64,000 nucleotides of DNA. Source: Clostridia bacterium (GTDB lineage Bacteria; Bacillota; Clostridia; Oscillospirales; Acutalibacteraceae). The stretch covers positions 1-64,000 of the forward strand of contig JAFQBE010000014.1 of NCBI GenBank assembly GCA_017416765.1, written 5' to 3'. The notes under the pieces are model-generated. The model was not told the DNA's origin, made no database searches, and saw only the letters and a list, made by a program, of their open reading frames with translations. Position numbers and translations under genes: made by a program. Shown in pieces: positions 40,272-49,381 of the stretch. Position 1 is the stretch's first letter; the number at the start of each line of letters is the position of its first letter.

Positions 40272-40730
40272 TTGGCAAGCTACATGAATCAAAACGCTGC
40301 ATATGACCTTGACAGATTTGCTGTTGCAGCACCTAAAAAAGAAAGACAAGTTCAGCAGCCTGTAGCTCGCCCGACACTTGTAAAGCCTCAACGCAAAACA
40401 CAGCAGGAATTAAAGGCTGAAAAAGCACTTAACCTTCAGAAGGTTATAAAGTTCCTTGTTGTTGCCGCTGTTTGTGTCGGCTTTATCGGCTCCAATATTT
40501 ATTACCGCCTTGAAATTAACGAGCTTAACGGTGCAATAGTCAGCCTTGATAAGGAACTCGGCGAAAAGAAAAGCGAAAATACACGCCTTAATATGGCGCT
40601 CAACTCTAAAATTTCGCTTGAGAATGTCAAGGATTATGCAGAAAATGTACTCGGCATGGTTAAAAGAGAACGCTATCAGATAGTTTACTTTGACCTTGAA
40701 GAGGGCAACGAGATTATTCCTGCGCAGTAA
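40272..40730 (+). CDS. FtsL/DivIC-like septum protein
   Basis: 152 residues from TTG 40272 with CGGAGGA upstream. A basic, glutamine-rich cytoplasmic part (about 1-55), one transmembrane helix (about 58-78), then a coiled coil with ELNGAIVSLDKELGEKKSENTRL-type heptads and a short tail. That plan and the position between rsmH and a class B PBP fit FtsL, a bitopic division protein that joins DivIB/FtsQ and DivIC. Sequence is poorly conserved in the family, so the name is from context. Confidence 0.78.
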   Translation: MASYMNQNAAYDLDRFAVAAPKKERQVQQPVARPTLVKPQRKTQQELKAEKALNLQKVIKFLVVAAVCVGFIGSNIYYRLEINELNGAIVSLDKELGEKKSENTRLNMALNSKISLENVKDYAENVLGMVKRERYQIVYFDLEEGNEIIPAQ

Positions 40731-40768
40731 TATATTAAGGATAAAATTAATAATATATATAAATGCAG

Positions 40769-40806
40769 GACGGGAGTTAGGTTTATTCTTGACTCTCGTC
40801 ATTTTG
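40769..40806 (+). terminator. Weak hairpin between ftsL and the PBP gene
   Basis: GACGGGAGT (40769-40777) and ACTCTCGTC (40792-40800), 9 bp with one G-U pair, followed by ATTTTG. It may attenuate expression within the dcw cluster. Confidence 0.5.
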
Positions 40807-40848
40807 CCCATTATTACCAAAACAATTTTGTGAAAGGAAAATGCTGAA

Positions 40849-43119
40849 ATGGCTTCAAAACCGTCAAAACTGATGCTTAAAAGAGCTTCAATACTTTTAA
40901 TGATTGTGCTTGTTCTCGGTTTCGGAACAGGTATACTCCGCCTTGCAAAGCTTCAGCTTGTTGACGGCGAAACCTACAGGCAGAAGGCAGAGCTTCAGCA
41001 GCTTGGTGACAGCTCAATCCAGGCACTGCGCGGTACAATTTACGATAGCAACGGCAGAGTGCTTGCACAGAGTGCTACCGCATGGAAGGTGTTTATTGAC
41101 CCGTCAAACATCAACGTTGAAACCAAGGGCAAAACCGAGGCTGAAATTGAAGCAGCGCTTGAGGTTAAGCGTGAGCTTATTGCGGACGGTCTTTCGCGCA
41201 TACTCGGTGTCGATAAGGAAAGCGTGCTTGAAAAATCTCGTAAAACATCAAGCGGCTATCAGAAAATTAAGGGTGAGGTTGAGCTTACCGCAAAAAACGA
41301 AATCAGTGCTTTTATTTCTGAAAATAAGCTGTTTGATTGTATCGGTATTGAACCCGATACAAAGCGTTACTATCCCTACAATTCACTTGCTTCAACAATT
41401 ATCGGCTTTACCGGTACAGACGATGTCGGTATTGAAGGATTGGAATATAAATATAATTCTGTACTGACGGGTGTTCCCGGCAGAGTAATTACAGCCAAAA
41501 ACGGTACCCTCGGCAGTATGCCTATTGAGTATACCGCTACCTACGAAGCACAGCAGGGTACCAGCCTTGTTCTGACAATTGACGAAACAATTCAGGGTCT
41601 GCTTGAAAATGAGCTTGAAAAAGCAAGAACAAGTGCGCAGGCAAATGCCGCATACGGCTTGGTAATGGATGTTGAAACAGGTGCAATACTTGCCATGTCC
41701 AACCAGCCCGACTATGACCTTAACCAGCCTTACACAGTGCTTGATGCAGATGTTCAGGCTGAAATAGACGGAATAACAGACCCGACTGAAAAGAACCAGG
41801 CCGTATCAAATGCGCGACAGGCACAGTGGAGAAACCGCACAATAAGCGATACCTATGAACCCGGTTCGGTTTTCAAGGTTATAACCCTTGCTGCGGCATT
41901 GGAAGAAGGTATAGTGGATGAAAGCACCTCCTTCTACTGTAGGGGCGGTATACAGGTTGCTGATAACTATATCCGCTGCCATAAGCGTGAGGGTCACGGT
42001 GCGCAGAACCTGCAAAAGGGTCTTATGAATTCATGCAACCCCTTCTTTATTACAATCGGTCAGAAGCTCGGCGTTGAAAAGTTCTGCGAATACTTTGAAG
42101 CCTTCGGCTTTACGGAAGCTACGGGTATTGACCTTTCGGGTGAAGCAACCCCCACACCCGGTATAACCTACCATACGCAGGATAAAATGGGCATATCACA
42201 GCTTTCAAGCTGCTCCTTCGGTCAGACCTTCCAGATCAGCCCCATTCAGATGATTACGGCTATTGCCGCTATTGCAAACGACGGCAAGCTTATGCAACCG
42301 TACATTGTTGAAAAACAGCTTGATGAAGCGGGCAATGTTATAAAGCAGACTGAACCGACAGTAAAGCGTCAGGTTGTTTCTGAATCAACCTCTGAAAAAG
42401 TGCTTGAAATGATGGAGGCTGTTGTCAGCAGCGGTACAGGTAAAAACGCTTATGTTCCAGGCTTCCATGTTGCAGGTAAAACAGGTACTTCACAGAAAAT
42501 CGGTGCAGGTAACGGAAAGTATGTTTCTTCCTTCTCCTGCGTTGCACCTGCTGATGACCCTGAAGTGGCTATTCTTATTACTATTGATGAACCTGTAGGT
42601 CAGATTAACGGCGGTCAGATTGCCGCACCTGTTGCCGCAACGCTTATTGAAGAAATCATGACCTATCTGAGTATTGAACCTGAATATACGGAAGAAGAAC
42701 AGAACCTTATTGATGTTGCTGCACCTGCACTTACAGGCAGAACTGTAGCTGATGCAAAAGAAATTGCACATGACCGCAATTTAAGTGTTCGCGTAATCGG
42801 CAAGGGCGAAAATGTTATAAAACAGATTCCATCCTTCGGGCAGACTATGCCGAGAAACGGTGTGGTAATACTATATACAGAAAATCAGGAGGAAGGAACA
42901 ACGACCGTACCCGATTTTACGGGCATGAGTCTTTCCGTTGCGCGTAAAAGCGCAAACAACCTTGGACTTAATATCAAAATTTCGGGTAATGCATTTACGG
43001 GTTCGGATATTCTGGCATACAGTCAGGATATTGCCAAGGATACCGAAGTGAAATACGGTACGGTTGTTACCGTCTACTTTAAATCATATTCAGGAGTATC
43101 AGATTCACTTTACGGTTAA
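40849..43119 (+). CDS. Class B penicillin-binding protein with C-terminal PASTA domains (FtsI/SpoVD type)
   Basis: 756 residues. A single N-terminal transmembrane helix (about 12-32), dimerisation domain, and transpeptidase domain with SxxK S340-K343 (PGSVFK), SCN 395-397 and KTG 544-546. Two PASTA domains follow (about 625-688 and 692-755), introduced by APALTGRTVADAKEIA and VPDFTGMSLSVARKSA. It crosslinks septal peptidoglycan with FtsW. SpoVD of spore formers and PBP2x-like enzymes share this plan; vegetative division versus sporulation role cannot be told from sequence alone. Confidence 0.95.
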   Translation: MASKPSKLMLKRASILLMIVLVLGFGTGILRLAKLQLVDGETYRQKAELQQLGDSSIQALRGTIYDSNGRVLAQSATAWKVFIDPSNINVETKGKTEAEIEAALEVKRELIADGLSRILGVDKESVLEKSRKTSSGYQKIKGEVELTAKNEISAFISENKLFDCIGIEPDTKRYYPYNSLASTIIGFTGTDDVGIEGLEYKYNSVLTGVPGRVITAKNGTLGSMPIEYTATYEAQQGTSLVLTIDETIQGLLENELEKARTSAQANAAYGLVMDVETGAILAMSNQPDYDLNQPYTVLDADVQAEIDGITDPTEKNQAVSNARQAQWRNRTISDTYEPGSVFKVITLAAALEEGIVDESTSFYCRGGIQVADNYIRCHKREGHGAQNLQKGLMNSCNPFFITIGQKLGVEKFCEYFEAFGFTEATGIDLSGEATPTPGITYHTQDKMGISQLSSCSFGQTFQISPIQMITAIAAIANDGKLMQPYIVEKQLDEAGNVIKQTEPTVKRQVVSESTSEKVLEMMEAVVSSGTGKNAYVPGFHVAGKTGTSQKIGAGNGKYVSSFSCVAPADDPEVAILITIDEPVGQINGGQIAAPVAATLIEEIMTYLSIEPEYTEEEQNLIDVAAPALTGRTVADAKEIAHDRNLSVRVIGKGENVIKQIPSFGQTMPRNGVVILYTENQEEGTTTVPDFTGMSLSVARKSANNLGLNIKISGNAFTGSDILAYSQDIAKDTEVKYGTVVTVYFKSYSGVSDSLYG

Positions 43120-43134
43120 TGAAAGGAAAAGTAA

Positions 43135-44568
43135 ATGAAACTTACACAGCTTTTAATCGAGGCGGGCTACAGCGCACAGGGCATAGCCGATGCTGAAGTT
43201 TCGCTTGTTACGGAAGATTCGAGAAAGGTTTGCCCCGGCAGTGTTTTTGTCTGCGTTCAGGGTGCGCGTTTCGACGGACACGATATGGCATCCGATGCAG
43301 TTGAAGCAGGTGCTGTGCTTATTGTTGCACAGCGCGATACGGGTGCGCCCAATCAGTTAATAGTTTCAGACACAAGAGAAGCGTTTTCGCTTCTCTCTGC
43401 GTCGTTTTATTCAAATCCCGCACGCAAGCTGAGACTTGTCGGCGTCACGGGTACAAACGGCAAAACAACAACCTGCTTTATGCTCAAGTCCGTTTTTGAA
43501 GCACTCGGTCATAAAACAGGTCTTGTAGGTACAGTAAAAAACATGGTAGGCGATGTTGAGTATCCTGCACATCTTACCACGCCCGACCCCTTTGAACTCA
43601 ACGGACTTTTTGCAAAAATGGTTGATGCGGGCTGTGAATTCTGCGTTATGGAGGTTTCCTCCCAGGCACTTGCCCAGCAGCGTGTGGCAGGGCTGCACTA
43701 CGAAACCGCCATTTTTACCAATCTCACGCAGGACCATCTTGATTATCACGGCAATTTTGAAAATTACATTGCCGCAAAGCATAAGCTTTTTGAACAGTGC
43801 GATACGGCAATTATCAACTGCGACGACGAAGCGCATAAGGCCATGGTGGAAGGCACTTCCTGTAAGGTTGTTACATTCTCTGCCGCAAGCGATAACGCTG
43901 ACTTTTCTGCTAAAAATACTGAATATCGTACAGACGGTGTATCGTATATATTGGTAGGTGTCGGTAAACTTGAAAGAATCAAGTTAAAAATTCCCGGTAG
44001 CTTTACCGTTTACAATTCCATGGGCGCGGCAGTTTGCGCAGTTGAGCTTGGCTTTACTCTTGAAGAAACAGCACAGGCACTTGCCAAGGCTTCGGGTGTA
44101 CCCGGCAGAATTGAAGTAGTGCCTACAGATACGGATTATACCGTTATTATTGACTATGCACATTCTCCTGACGGACTTGAAAATATTCTTGCCTCCCTTC
44201 GCAAAATTGCACCTGCGCGTGTAATTACCGTTTTCGGCTGCGGCGGCGACAGAGATAAAACAAAACGTCCTAAGATGGGCAAGATAGCTGCAGATATGTC
44301 TGATTTCGTTGTCGTAACCTCTGACAACCCAAGAACAGAAGACCCGCAGACTATACTTGAAGAAGTTGCCGAAGGTACAGCAGGTGCGAAAATTCCTGTT
44401 GTAAAAATACTTGACAGAACCGAAGCTATTGCTTTTGCACTTGGTGAAGCAAAGGCGGGCGATATTGTTCTGCTTGCAGGTAAGGGACACGAAACCTATC
44501 AGATTTTAGGTACTGAAAAAATTCACTACGATGAGCGCGAGATTGTCCGCGCCATTCTTGAAAAATAA
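43135..44568 (+). CDS. murE: UDP-MurNAc-tripeptide synthetase, meso-DAP adding
   Basis: 477 residues. Mur ligase with VGVTGTNGKTTTCFML ATP loop, LTTPDPFEL, FTNLTQDHLDYHG and the C-terminal DNPR motif at 397-400 (TSDNPRTEDP). DNPR is the diaminopimelate-specific form (Lys-adding enzymes differ), so the stem peptide should carry meso-DAP. It is 15 nt after the PBP stop with GAAAGGAAAAG. Third amino acid of peptidoglycan. Confidence 0.97.
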   Translation: MKLTQLLIEAGYSAQGIADAEVSLVTEDSRKVCPGSVFVCVQGARFDGHDMASDAVEAGAVLIVAQRDTGAPNQLIVSDTREAFSLLSASFYSNPARKLRLVGVTGTNGKTTTCFMLKSVFEALGHKTGLVGTVKNMVGDVEYPAHLTTPDPFELNGLFAKMVDAGCEFCVMEVSSQALAQQRVAGLHYETAIFTNLTQDHLDYHGNFENYIAAKHKLFEQCDTAIINCDDEAHKAMVEGTSCKVVTFSAASDNADFSAKNTEYRTDGVSYILVGVGKLERIKLKIPGSFTVYNSMGAAVCAVELGFTLEETAQALAKASGVPGRIEVVPTDTDYTVIIDYAHSPDGLENILASLRKIAPARVITVFGCGGDRDKTKRPKMGKIAADMSDFVVVTSDNPRTEDPQTILEEVAEGTAGAKIPVVKILDRTEAIAFALGEAKAGDIVLLAGKGHETYQILGTEKIHYDEREIVRAILEK

Positions 44569-44592
44569 TTTTTGGAAAGGCGGTTTAAGTAA

Positions 44593-45942
44593 ATGATACC
44601 GCTCAGATTAAAAGAAATAGCGGCTGCGCTCGGTTCAGTCTGCCGTGAGGATAAAGAGGTTTTAAGCATTTGTACCGATTCGCGCAAAATAACAAAGGGC
44701 TGTCTTTTTATTGCACTTGTCGGCGAACGCTTTGACGGACACGATTTTGTGGCTTCCGCTTTTGAACAGGGCGCAGTTGCAGCTGTATGCTCAAAGGCGG
44801 TTGAAGCTGACGGTGAGGTAATTGCAGTTGAAGATACAGGGCTTGCTTTTTTACAGCTTGCCGCGTATTACCGCTCGTTGTTTTCAATACCTGTTGTGGG
44901 TATTACGGGCAGTGTAGGTAAAACTACAACCAAGGAAATGGTTTATGCTGTTCTTTCCGAAAAATACAATACGCTTAAAAACGAGGGTAATCTCAATAAC
45001 GAAATAGGCTTGCCCACAACCGTATTCCGACTTGATGCTGATTATGAAGCGGCAATACTTGAAATGGGCATGAGTGCTTTCGGTGAAATTTCGCGTCTGA
45101 CCAAGGTTGCACAGCCGAGTGTGGGTATCATCAGCAAAATCGGTGTGTCACATATCGAGCATTTAGGCTCGCGCGAAGGCATACTCAAAGCCAAGCTTGA
45201 AATACTCGACGGGCTTAAACCCGGCGCACCGCTTATTGTAAACGGCGATGATGATTTGCTTTCAACGGTTAAACTCAATGACCGCAGAGTTATTCGATTT
45301 GGTATTGAAAATGTTGAAAATGAATATATCGCAAAAGATATTCAGCAGGGTGAACAGTCAACCACCTTTACAGTAGTTTTCGGTGGCAAGGTTCAGACTG
45401 TTACAATTCCTACAGTAGGAAGGCATAATGTTTACAACGCTCTTTCCGCCTTTGCCGCAGGCATTGAACTCGGTGTTTCCCCCGAGCAGGCGGCGTTAGG
45501 TCTTGAAAAGTATGTTACCTCGGGTATGCGTCAGCGTGTACGCAATTTTAACGGAATAACGATGATTGAGGATTGCTATAACGCAAGCCCGGATTCGGTC
45601 CGCGCTGCAATAGAAGTTCTTGTTTCGATGAACGCAAAAACAAAGGCTCTTGTTTTCGGCGATATGCTTGAACTTGGTTCAATTTCAGCGGAGGCTCATG
45701 CCGGGCTTGGCAAGCTTGCTGCAGAGAAGGGGATTGACCGCCTTTATACCTACGGCGAAATGGCGGCTCTTGCAGCGGAAGCGGCAAAGGGAAACGGCAT
45801 AGCCTTTGCAAAAAGCTTTGATGATAAAAAAGCTCTTGCCTCACAGCTTAAAGCGGATTTATCTGCGGGCGATTCTGTGCTTTTCAAAGCGAGCAGGGGT
45901 ATGAAGCTGGAAGAAGCCATAGCCGCTTTTACTGAAGAATAA
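44593..45942 (+). CDS. murF: UDP-MurNAc-pentapeptide synthetase
   Basis: 449 residues. Adds D-Ala-D-Ala. Mur ligase ATP loop GITGSVGKTTTKEMVY, then NEGNLNNEIGLPTT-type segment (NEGNLNNEIG), MGMSAFGEISRLT, NDDD after VNG, and DCYNASPDSVRAA near the C-terminal domain. The order pbp-murE-murF-mraY is the standard dcw order. Length is usual for MurF. Confidence 0.97.
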   Translation: MIPLRLKEIAAALGSVCREDKEVLSICTDSRKITKGCLFIALVGERFDGHDFVASAFEQGAVAAVCSKAVEADGEVIAVEDTGLAFLQLAAYYRSLFSIPVVGITGSVGKTTTKEMVYAVLSEKYNTLKNEGNLNNEIGLPTTVFRLDADYEAAILEMGMSAFGEISRLTKVAQPSVGIISKIGVSHIEHLGSREGILKAKLEILDGLKPGAPLIVNGDDDLLSTVKLNDRRVIRFGIENVENEYIAKDIQQGEQSTTFTVVFGGKVQTVTIPTVGRHNVYNALSAFAAGIELGVSPEQAALGLEKYVTSGMRQRVRNFNGITMIEDCYNASPDSVRAAIEVLVSMNAKTKALVFGDMLELGSISAEAHAGLGKLAAEKGIDRLYTYGEMAALAAEAAKGNGIAFAKSFDDKKALASQLKADLSAGDSVLFKASRGMKLEEAIAAFTEE

Positions 45943-45960
45943 TTTTTCGGGGGATAGCTG

Positions 45961-46986
45961 ATGAACATATATCTCGCACTCGGTCTTGCTGTTGTTATTG
46001 CTTTCGGTGTCACTGCTTTGCTCGGTTTTGTTGTAATTCCGTGGCTTCATAAGCTTAAATTCGGGCAGACTATTCTTGATATAGGTCCGAGCTGGCATAA
46101 AAACAAGCAGGGTACGCCCACAATGGGCGGAATAATGTTCGCTGCAGGTACACTTGCTTCCGTAGCGGTTGTGCTTATTACCGACAGAATAATGGGCGGC
46201 GATATTGTTTTGGGCGAAAATATAGTCCGTCAGGCGATGTATACAAAACTCTTTTCTGGTATTTTCATGGCGTTGACGCTTGGACTTATAGGCTTTGTGG
46301 ACGATTATATCAAGGTTGTAAAAAAACGCAACCTCGGTCTTACAATCCGTCAGAAAACGCTTATGCAGCTGCTTGTGATTATTGCCTATCTCGGCAGTCT
46401 GAAGCTTGCAGGCTGCGACTATATGTTCATACCGTTTTACGGTGTGACCGACAGTTTGGGAGTTTTCTTTTTTCTGTTTGGTATCTGCCTTATTTATGGC
46501 GCAACAAACGCAGTCAATTTCACCGACGGTATTGACGGACTTTGTTCTTCTGTTACGCTCACTTCTGCGGCAGCACTTATAGTTATTGCCTTTATGCGCA
46601 ATAACCTCGGTGCAGGCATTGTTGCCGCGGCACTTGCAGGCGCGTGTGCAGGCTTCCTTGTGTGGAACTGGAATCCGGCAAAGGTGTTTATGGGCGATAC
46701 GGGTTCGATGTTTTTAGGCGGCATGGTTGTTGCCCTTGTCTATGCGGTGGATTGTCCTCTGATTCTGCTGCCTGTAGGCATAATTTACTTTATTGAAGGG
46801 CTTTCCGATGTGGTTCAGATTGGCTATTTCAAGCTGACTCACGGCAAGCGCATTTTCAAAATGGCGCCTATTCATCACCATTTTGAAATGAGCGGCTGGA
46901 AAGAGAAAAAAATAGTAACCGTTTTTTCATTTGTGAATATTATCGGCTGTGTCATAGGCGCAGCACTCGTATATTACGGCAGTTAA
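45961..46986 (+). CDS. mraY: Phospho-N-acetylmuramoyl-pentapeptide transferase
   Basis: 341 residues, ten transmembrane helices. It makes lipid I from UDP-MurNAc-pentapeptide and undecaprenyl phosphate. Visible: GTPTMGGIMF, GFVDDYIKV (Asp-Asp motif), NAVNFTDGIDGL and the histidine-rich MAPIHHHFE loop. The next gene would usually be murD but is ftsW. Confidence 0.97.
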   Translation: MNIYLALGLAVVIAFGVTALLGFVVIPWLHKLKFGQTILDIGPSWHKNKQGTPTMGGIMFAAGTLASVAVVLITDRIMGGDIVLGENIVRQAMYTKLFSGIFMALTLGLIGFVDDYIKVVKKRNLGLTIRQKTLMQLLVIIAYLGSLKLAGCDYMFIPFYGVTDSLGVFFFLFGICLIYGATNAVNFTDGIDGLCSSVTLTSAAALIVIAFMRNNLGAGIVAAALAGACAGFLVWNWNPAKVFMGDTGSMFLGGMVVALVYAVDCPLILLPVGIIYFIEGLSDVVQIGYFKLTHGKRIFKMAPIHHHFEMSGWKEKKIVTVFSFVNIIGCVIGAALVYYGS

Positions 46987-47023
46987 ACCGGAAACTGCAA
47001 AATTCTTTCAAGGGGGCGGCAAG

Positions 47024-48175
47024 GTGTTAAAAGAAACAAAATCAAGGCTTGCAAAAAGCCCGTATGTTGCAAACGGCAGTATTGATATAACATTTTTGCT
47101 TATAGTACTTGCTTTGCTTATTACGGGTCTTGTAATGCTGTTTTCGGCAGGCTATTCCTATGCCTACCATAAATACGATAACAGCACATACTTCATTGTG
47201 CGTCAGGGTGTTTTTGCTGTTCTCGGTGTTACGGCAATGCTTATCATATCCAAAATAAATTACAATTATTTCCGTTATGCGGCAGTTATAGGTATGGTGG
47301 TTGCGTTCTTACTGCTTGTGGTTGTATTGTTGCTTCCCGAATGGAAGCCCGGCTTCAAGCGCTGGATTAACCTTGGCTTTATTACCTTCCAGCCGTCGGA
47401 AATAGCAAAAATTGCAATAGTTCTTTTTTACGCATGGGCTTGTGAAAAGTGGCAGAAGGAAATCAAGTCCGATTGGAAATATGCGCTTTATTTCGGCGGA
47501 GTTGCAGTAGCCTTCGCAGGGCTTGTATACCTTGAAAATCACGTTTCGGGTACTATCCTTATGCTTGCGCTTTCTGTTGCGATGCTTTACCTTGGCGGAT
47601 TCAATAAATGGTGGTTTATAGTAGGTATAGGCATAGTTGCAGTGGTTGTGCTTTTCTTTATCATGAAGCCCGATTTACTCGAAGAATATGCGGGTGAACG
47701 CATTACGGCGTGGCTCGATAAGGATTTTGAACCCCGCGGTGCGAGGTGGCAGACAAATCAGTCGCTTAATGCCATTGGCTCGGGCGGCTTCCTCGGACAG
47801 GGCCTTGGCGAATCCAAACAGAAGCACCTTTATGTTTCCGAGCCGCAGAATGACTTCATTTTTGCCATAGTTTGTGAAGAACTCGGCTTTGTAGGCGCAA
47901 CGGCCATTCTTGTGCTGTTTGCTCTGCTCGTATGGCGTGGTTTTGTTATTGCAATGAATTGCCGCAGCAAATTCGGTGCTTTGCTTGCAATGGGCATAGT
48001 ATTCCAGGTAGGCTTGCAGACCATTCTTAACATTCTTGTTGTTACCGATACAATTCCCAATACAGGTATCAGCCTTCCGTTTTTCAGCTACGGAGGCACA
48101 TCGCTTGTTATTCTGCTTGCGGAAATGGGAATAGTTCTGTCGGTTTCACGCTCGTCAAAAGTAAATAAAAAATAA
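47024..48175 (+). CDS. ftsW: FtsW/SpoVE-type lipid II flippase-polymerase (SEDS)
   Basis: 383 residues from GTG 47024 behind GGGGGCGG. SEDS membrane protein with ten helices; marks are GFITFQPSEIAKIA, ARWQTNQSLNAIGSGG with GQGLGESKQKHLYVSEPQNDFIF split around residues 245-285, and NTGISLPFFSYGGTSL. It polymerises lipid II with its cognate class B PBP (40849-43119). FtsW and SpoVE cannot be told apart from sequence; the dcw position supports division. Confidence 0.94.
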   Translation: MLKETKSRLAKSPYVANGSIDITFLLIVLALLITGLVMLFSAGYSYAYHKYDNSTYFIVRQGVFAVLGVTAMLIISKINYNYFRYAAVIGMVVAFLLLVVVLLLPEWKPGFKRWINLGFITFQPSEIAKIAIVLFYAWACEKWQKEIKSDWKYALYFGGVAVAFAGLVYLENHVSGTILMLALSVAMLYLGGFNKWWFIVGIGIVAVVVLFFIMKPDLLEEYAGERITAWLDKDFEPRGARWQTNQSLNAIGSGGFLGQGLGESKQKHLYVSEPQNDFIFAIVCEELGFVGATAILVLFALLVWRGFVIAMNCRSKFGALLAMGIVFQVGLQTILNILVVTDTIPNTGISLPFFSYGGTSLVILLAEMGIVLSVSRSSKVNKK

Positions 48176-48197
48176 TGCCTTGGGAGGCGTATTGTAA

Positions 48198-49322
48198 ATG
48201 CTCAACGGAAAGAATATAGTTTTTGCCGCAGGCGGTACAGGCGGCCATATAAACCCCGCACTTGCCGTTGCGGGCGAGGTTCGTAAGCAGTATCCCGACA
48301 GTAATATACTTTTTATAGGTACAGCTGAAAAAATGGAAGCAAGGCTTGTGCCTGCTGCGGGCTATGATTTCAGAACAATTAAAATCAGCGGCTTCAGCCG
48401 CAGCTTCAGTCCCGGCGCAATTAAGCACAACATAAAAACCGTGACATATATGCTCAAATCAACTTCGGCAGTCAAAAAGATTTTTGCCGATTTCAAGCCT
48501 GACCTTGTAATAGGCTTCGGCGGCTATGTCAGCGGTCCTGTTGTGCGTACTGCGGCAAAGCTCGGCATTCCTACCGCTATTCATGAACAGAATGCCTTCC
48601 CCGGTGTTACAAACAAGGCACTTGCTAAGGTTGTTGATGCTGTTATGCTTACGGCAGAGCAAGCTGAAAAATATATGCAGCCCAAAAATCCCGTTATAAT
48701 TACGGGTCTGCCTGTAAGGGGCGAGCTGCTCGAAGCAGACAGAGATATTGCCCGCGCAGAGCTTGGGCTTGACGAAAAGCCGTTTATTCTTTCAATGGGC
48801 GGTTCTCTCGGTGCAAGGGCTATAAACGATTCTATGCTTGAGGTTATCGCTAACCGCTGGCAGGTAAATAACTGTACCTTCATGCACGCAACGGGTAAGG
48901 ACTGTAAGGATTTTCCGCAGCGACTTGAAGAAAAGGGTGTAAACCTCAACGCAAAAAATGTAATTGTCAGAGATTATATTGACGATATGCACCGCTGTCT
49001 TGCTGCGGCTGACCTTGTTATCTGCCGTGCCGGTGCAAGCTCATTGAGCGAATTTCAGGCTATGGGTAAACCGTCAATTCTTATTCCGTACCCCTATGCG
49101 GCGGAAAACCATCAGTATCACAATGCAAAAGCCCTTGCCGATAACGGAGCGGCTATTGTTGTAGAAGAAAAAAATCTTACTCCCGCTGTGCTTATGCAGC
49201 ATATTGATACTCTGCTCGAAAGCCCCGGTAAGCTTGATTCAATGGGCAGGGCAGCAAAGGGTATGGCTGTGCTTGATGCACAGCAGAGAATAGTAAAGGT
49301 GCTTGAAAGCGTAATAAAGTAA
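48198..49322 (+). CDS. murG: UDP-GlcNAc:undecaprenyl-pyrophosphoryl-MurNAc-pentapeptide transferase
   Basis: 374 residues. GT28 glycosyltransferase that converts lipid I to lipid II. FAAGGTGGHINPALA is the N-terminal glycine loop; IGFGGYVSGP, HEQNAFPG, GGSLGARAIND and CRAGASSLSEF with YPYAAENHQYHNA are family marks. Start ATG 48198 follows TGGGAGGCG. Confidence 0.97.
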   Translation: MLNGKNIVFAAGGTGGHINPALAVAGEVRKQYPDSNILFIGTAEKMEARLVPAAGYDFRTIKISGFSRSFSPGAIKHNIKTVTYMLKSTSAVKKIFADFKPDLVIGFGGYVSGPVVRTAAKLGIPTAIHEQNAFPGVTNKALAKVVDAVMLTAEQAEKYMQPKNPVIITGLPVRGELLEADRDIARAELGLDEKPFILSMGGSLGARAINDSMLEVIANRWQVNNCTFMHATGKDCKDFPQRLEEKGVNLNAKNVIVRDYIDDMHRCLAAADLVICRAGASSLSEFQAMGKPSILIPYPYAAENHQYHNAKALADNGAAIVVEEKNLTPAVLMQHIDTLLESPGKLDSMGRAAKGMAVLDAQQRIVKVLESVIK

Positions 49323-49381
49323 CTGTGTTTACCGCCTTTGCATATTATGGCATACGGTCATATTTGCGAAGGGGCGATACA

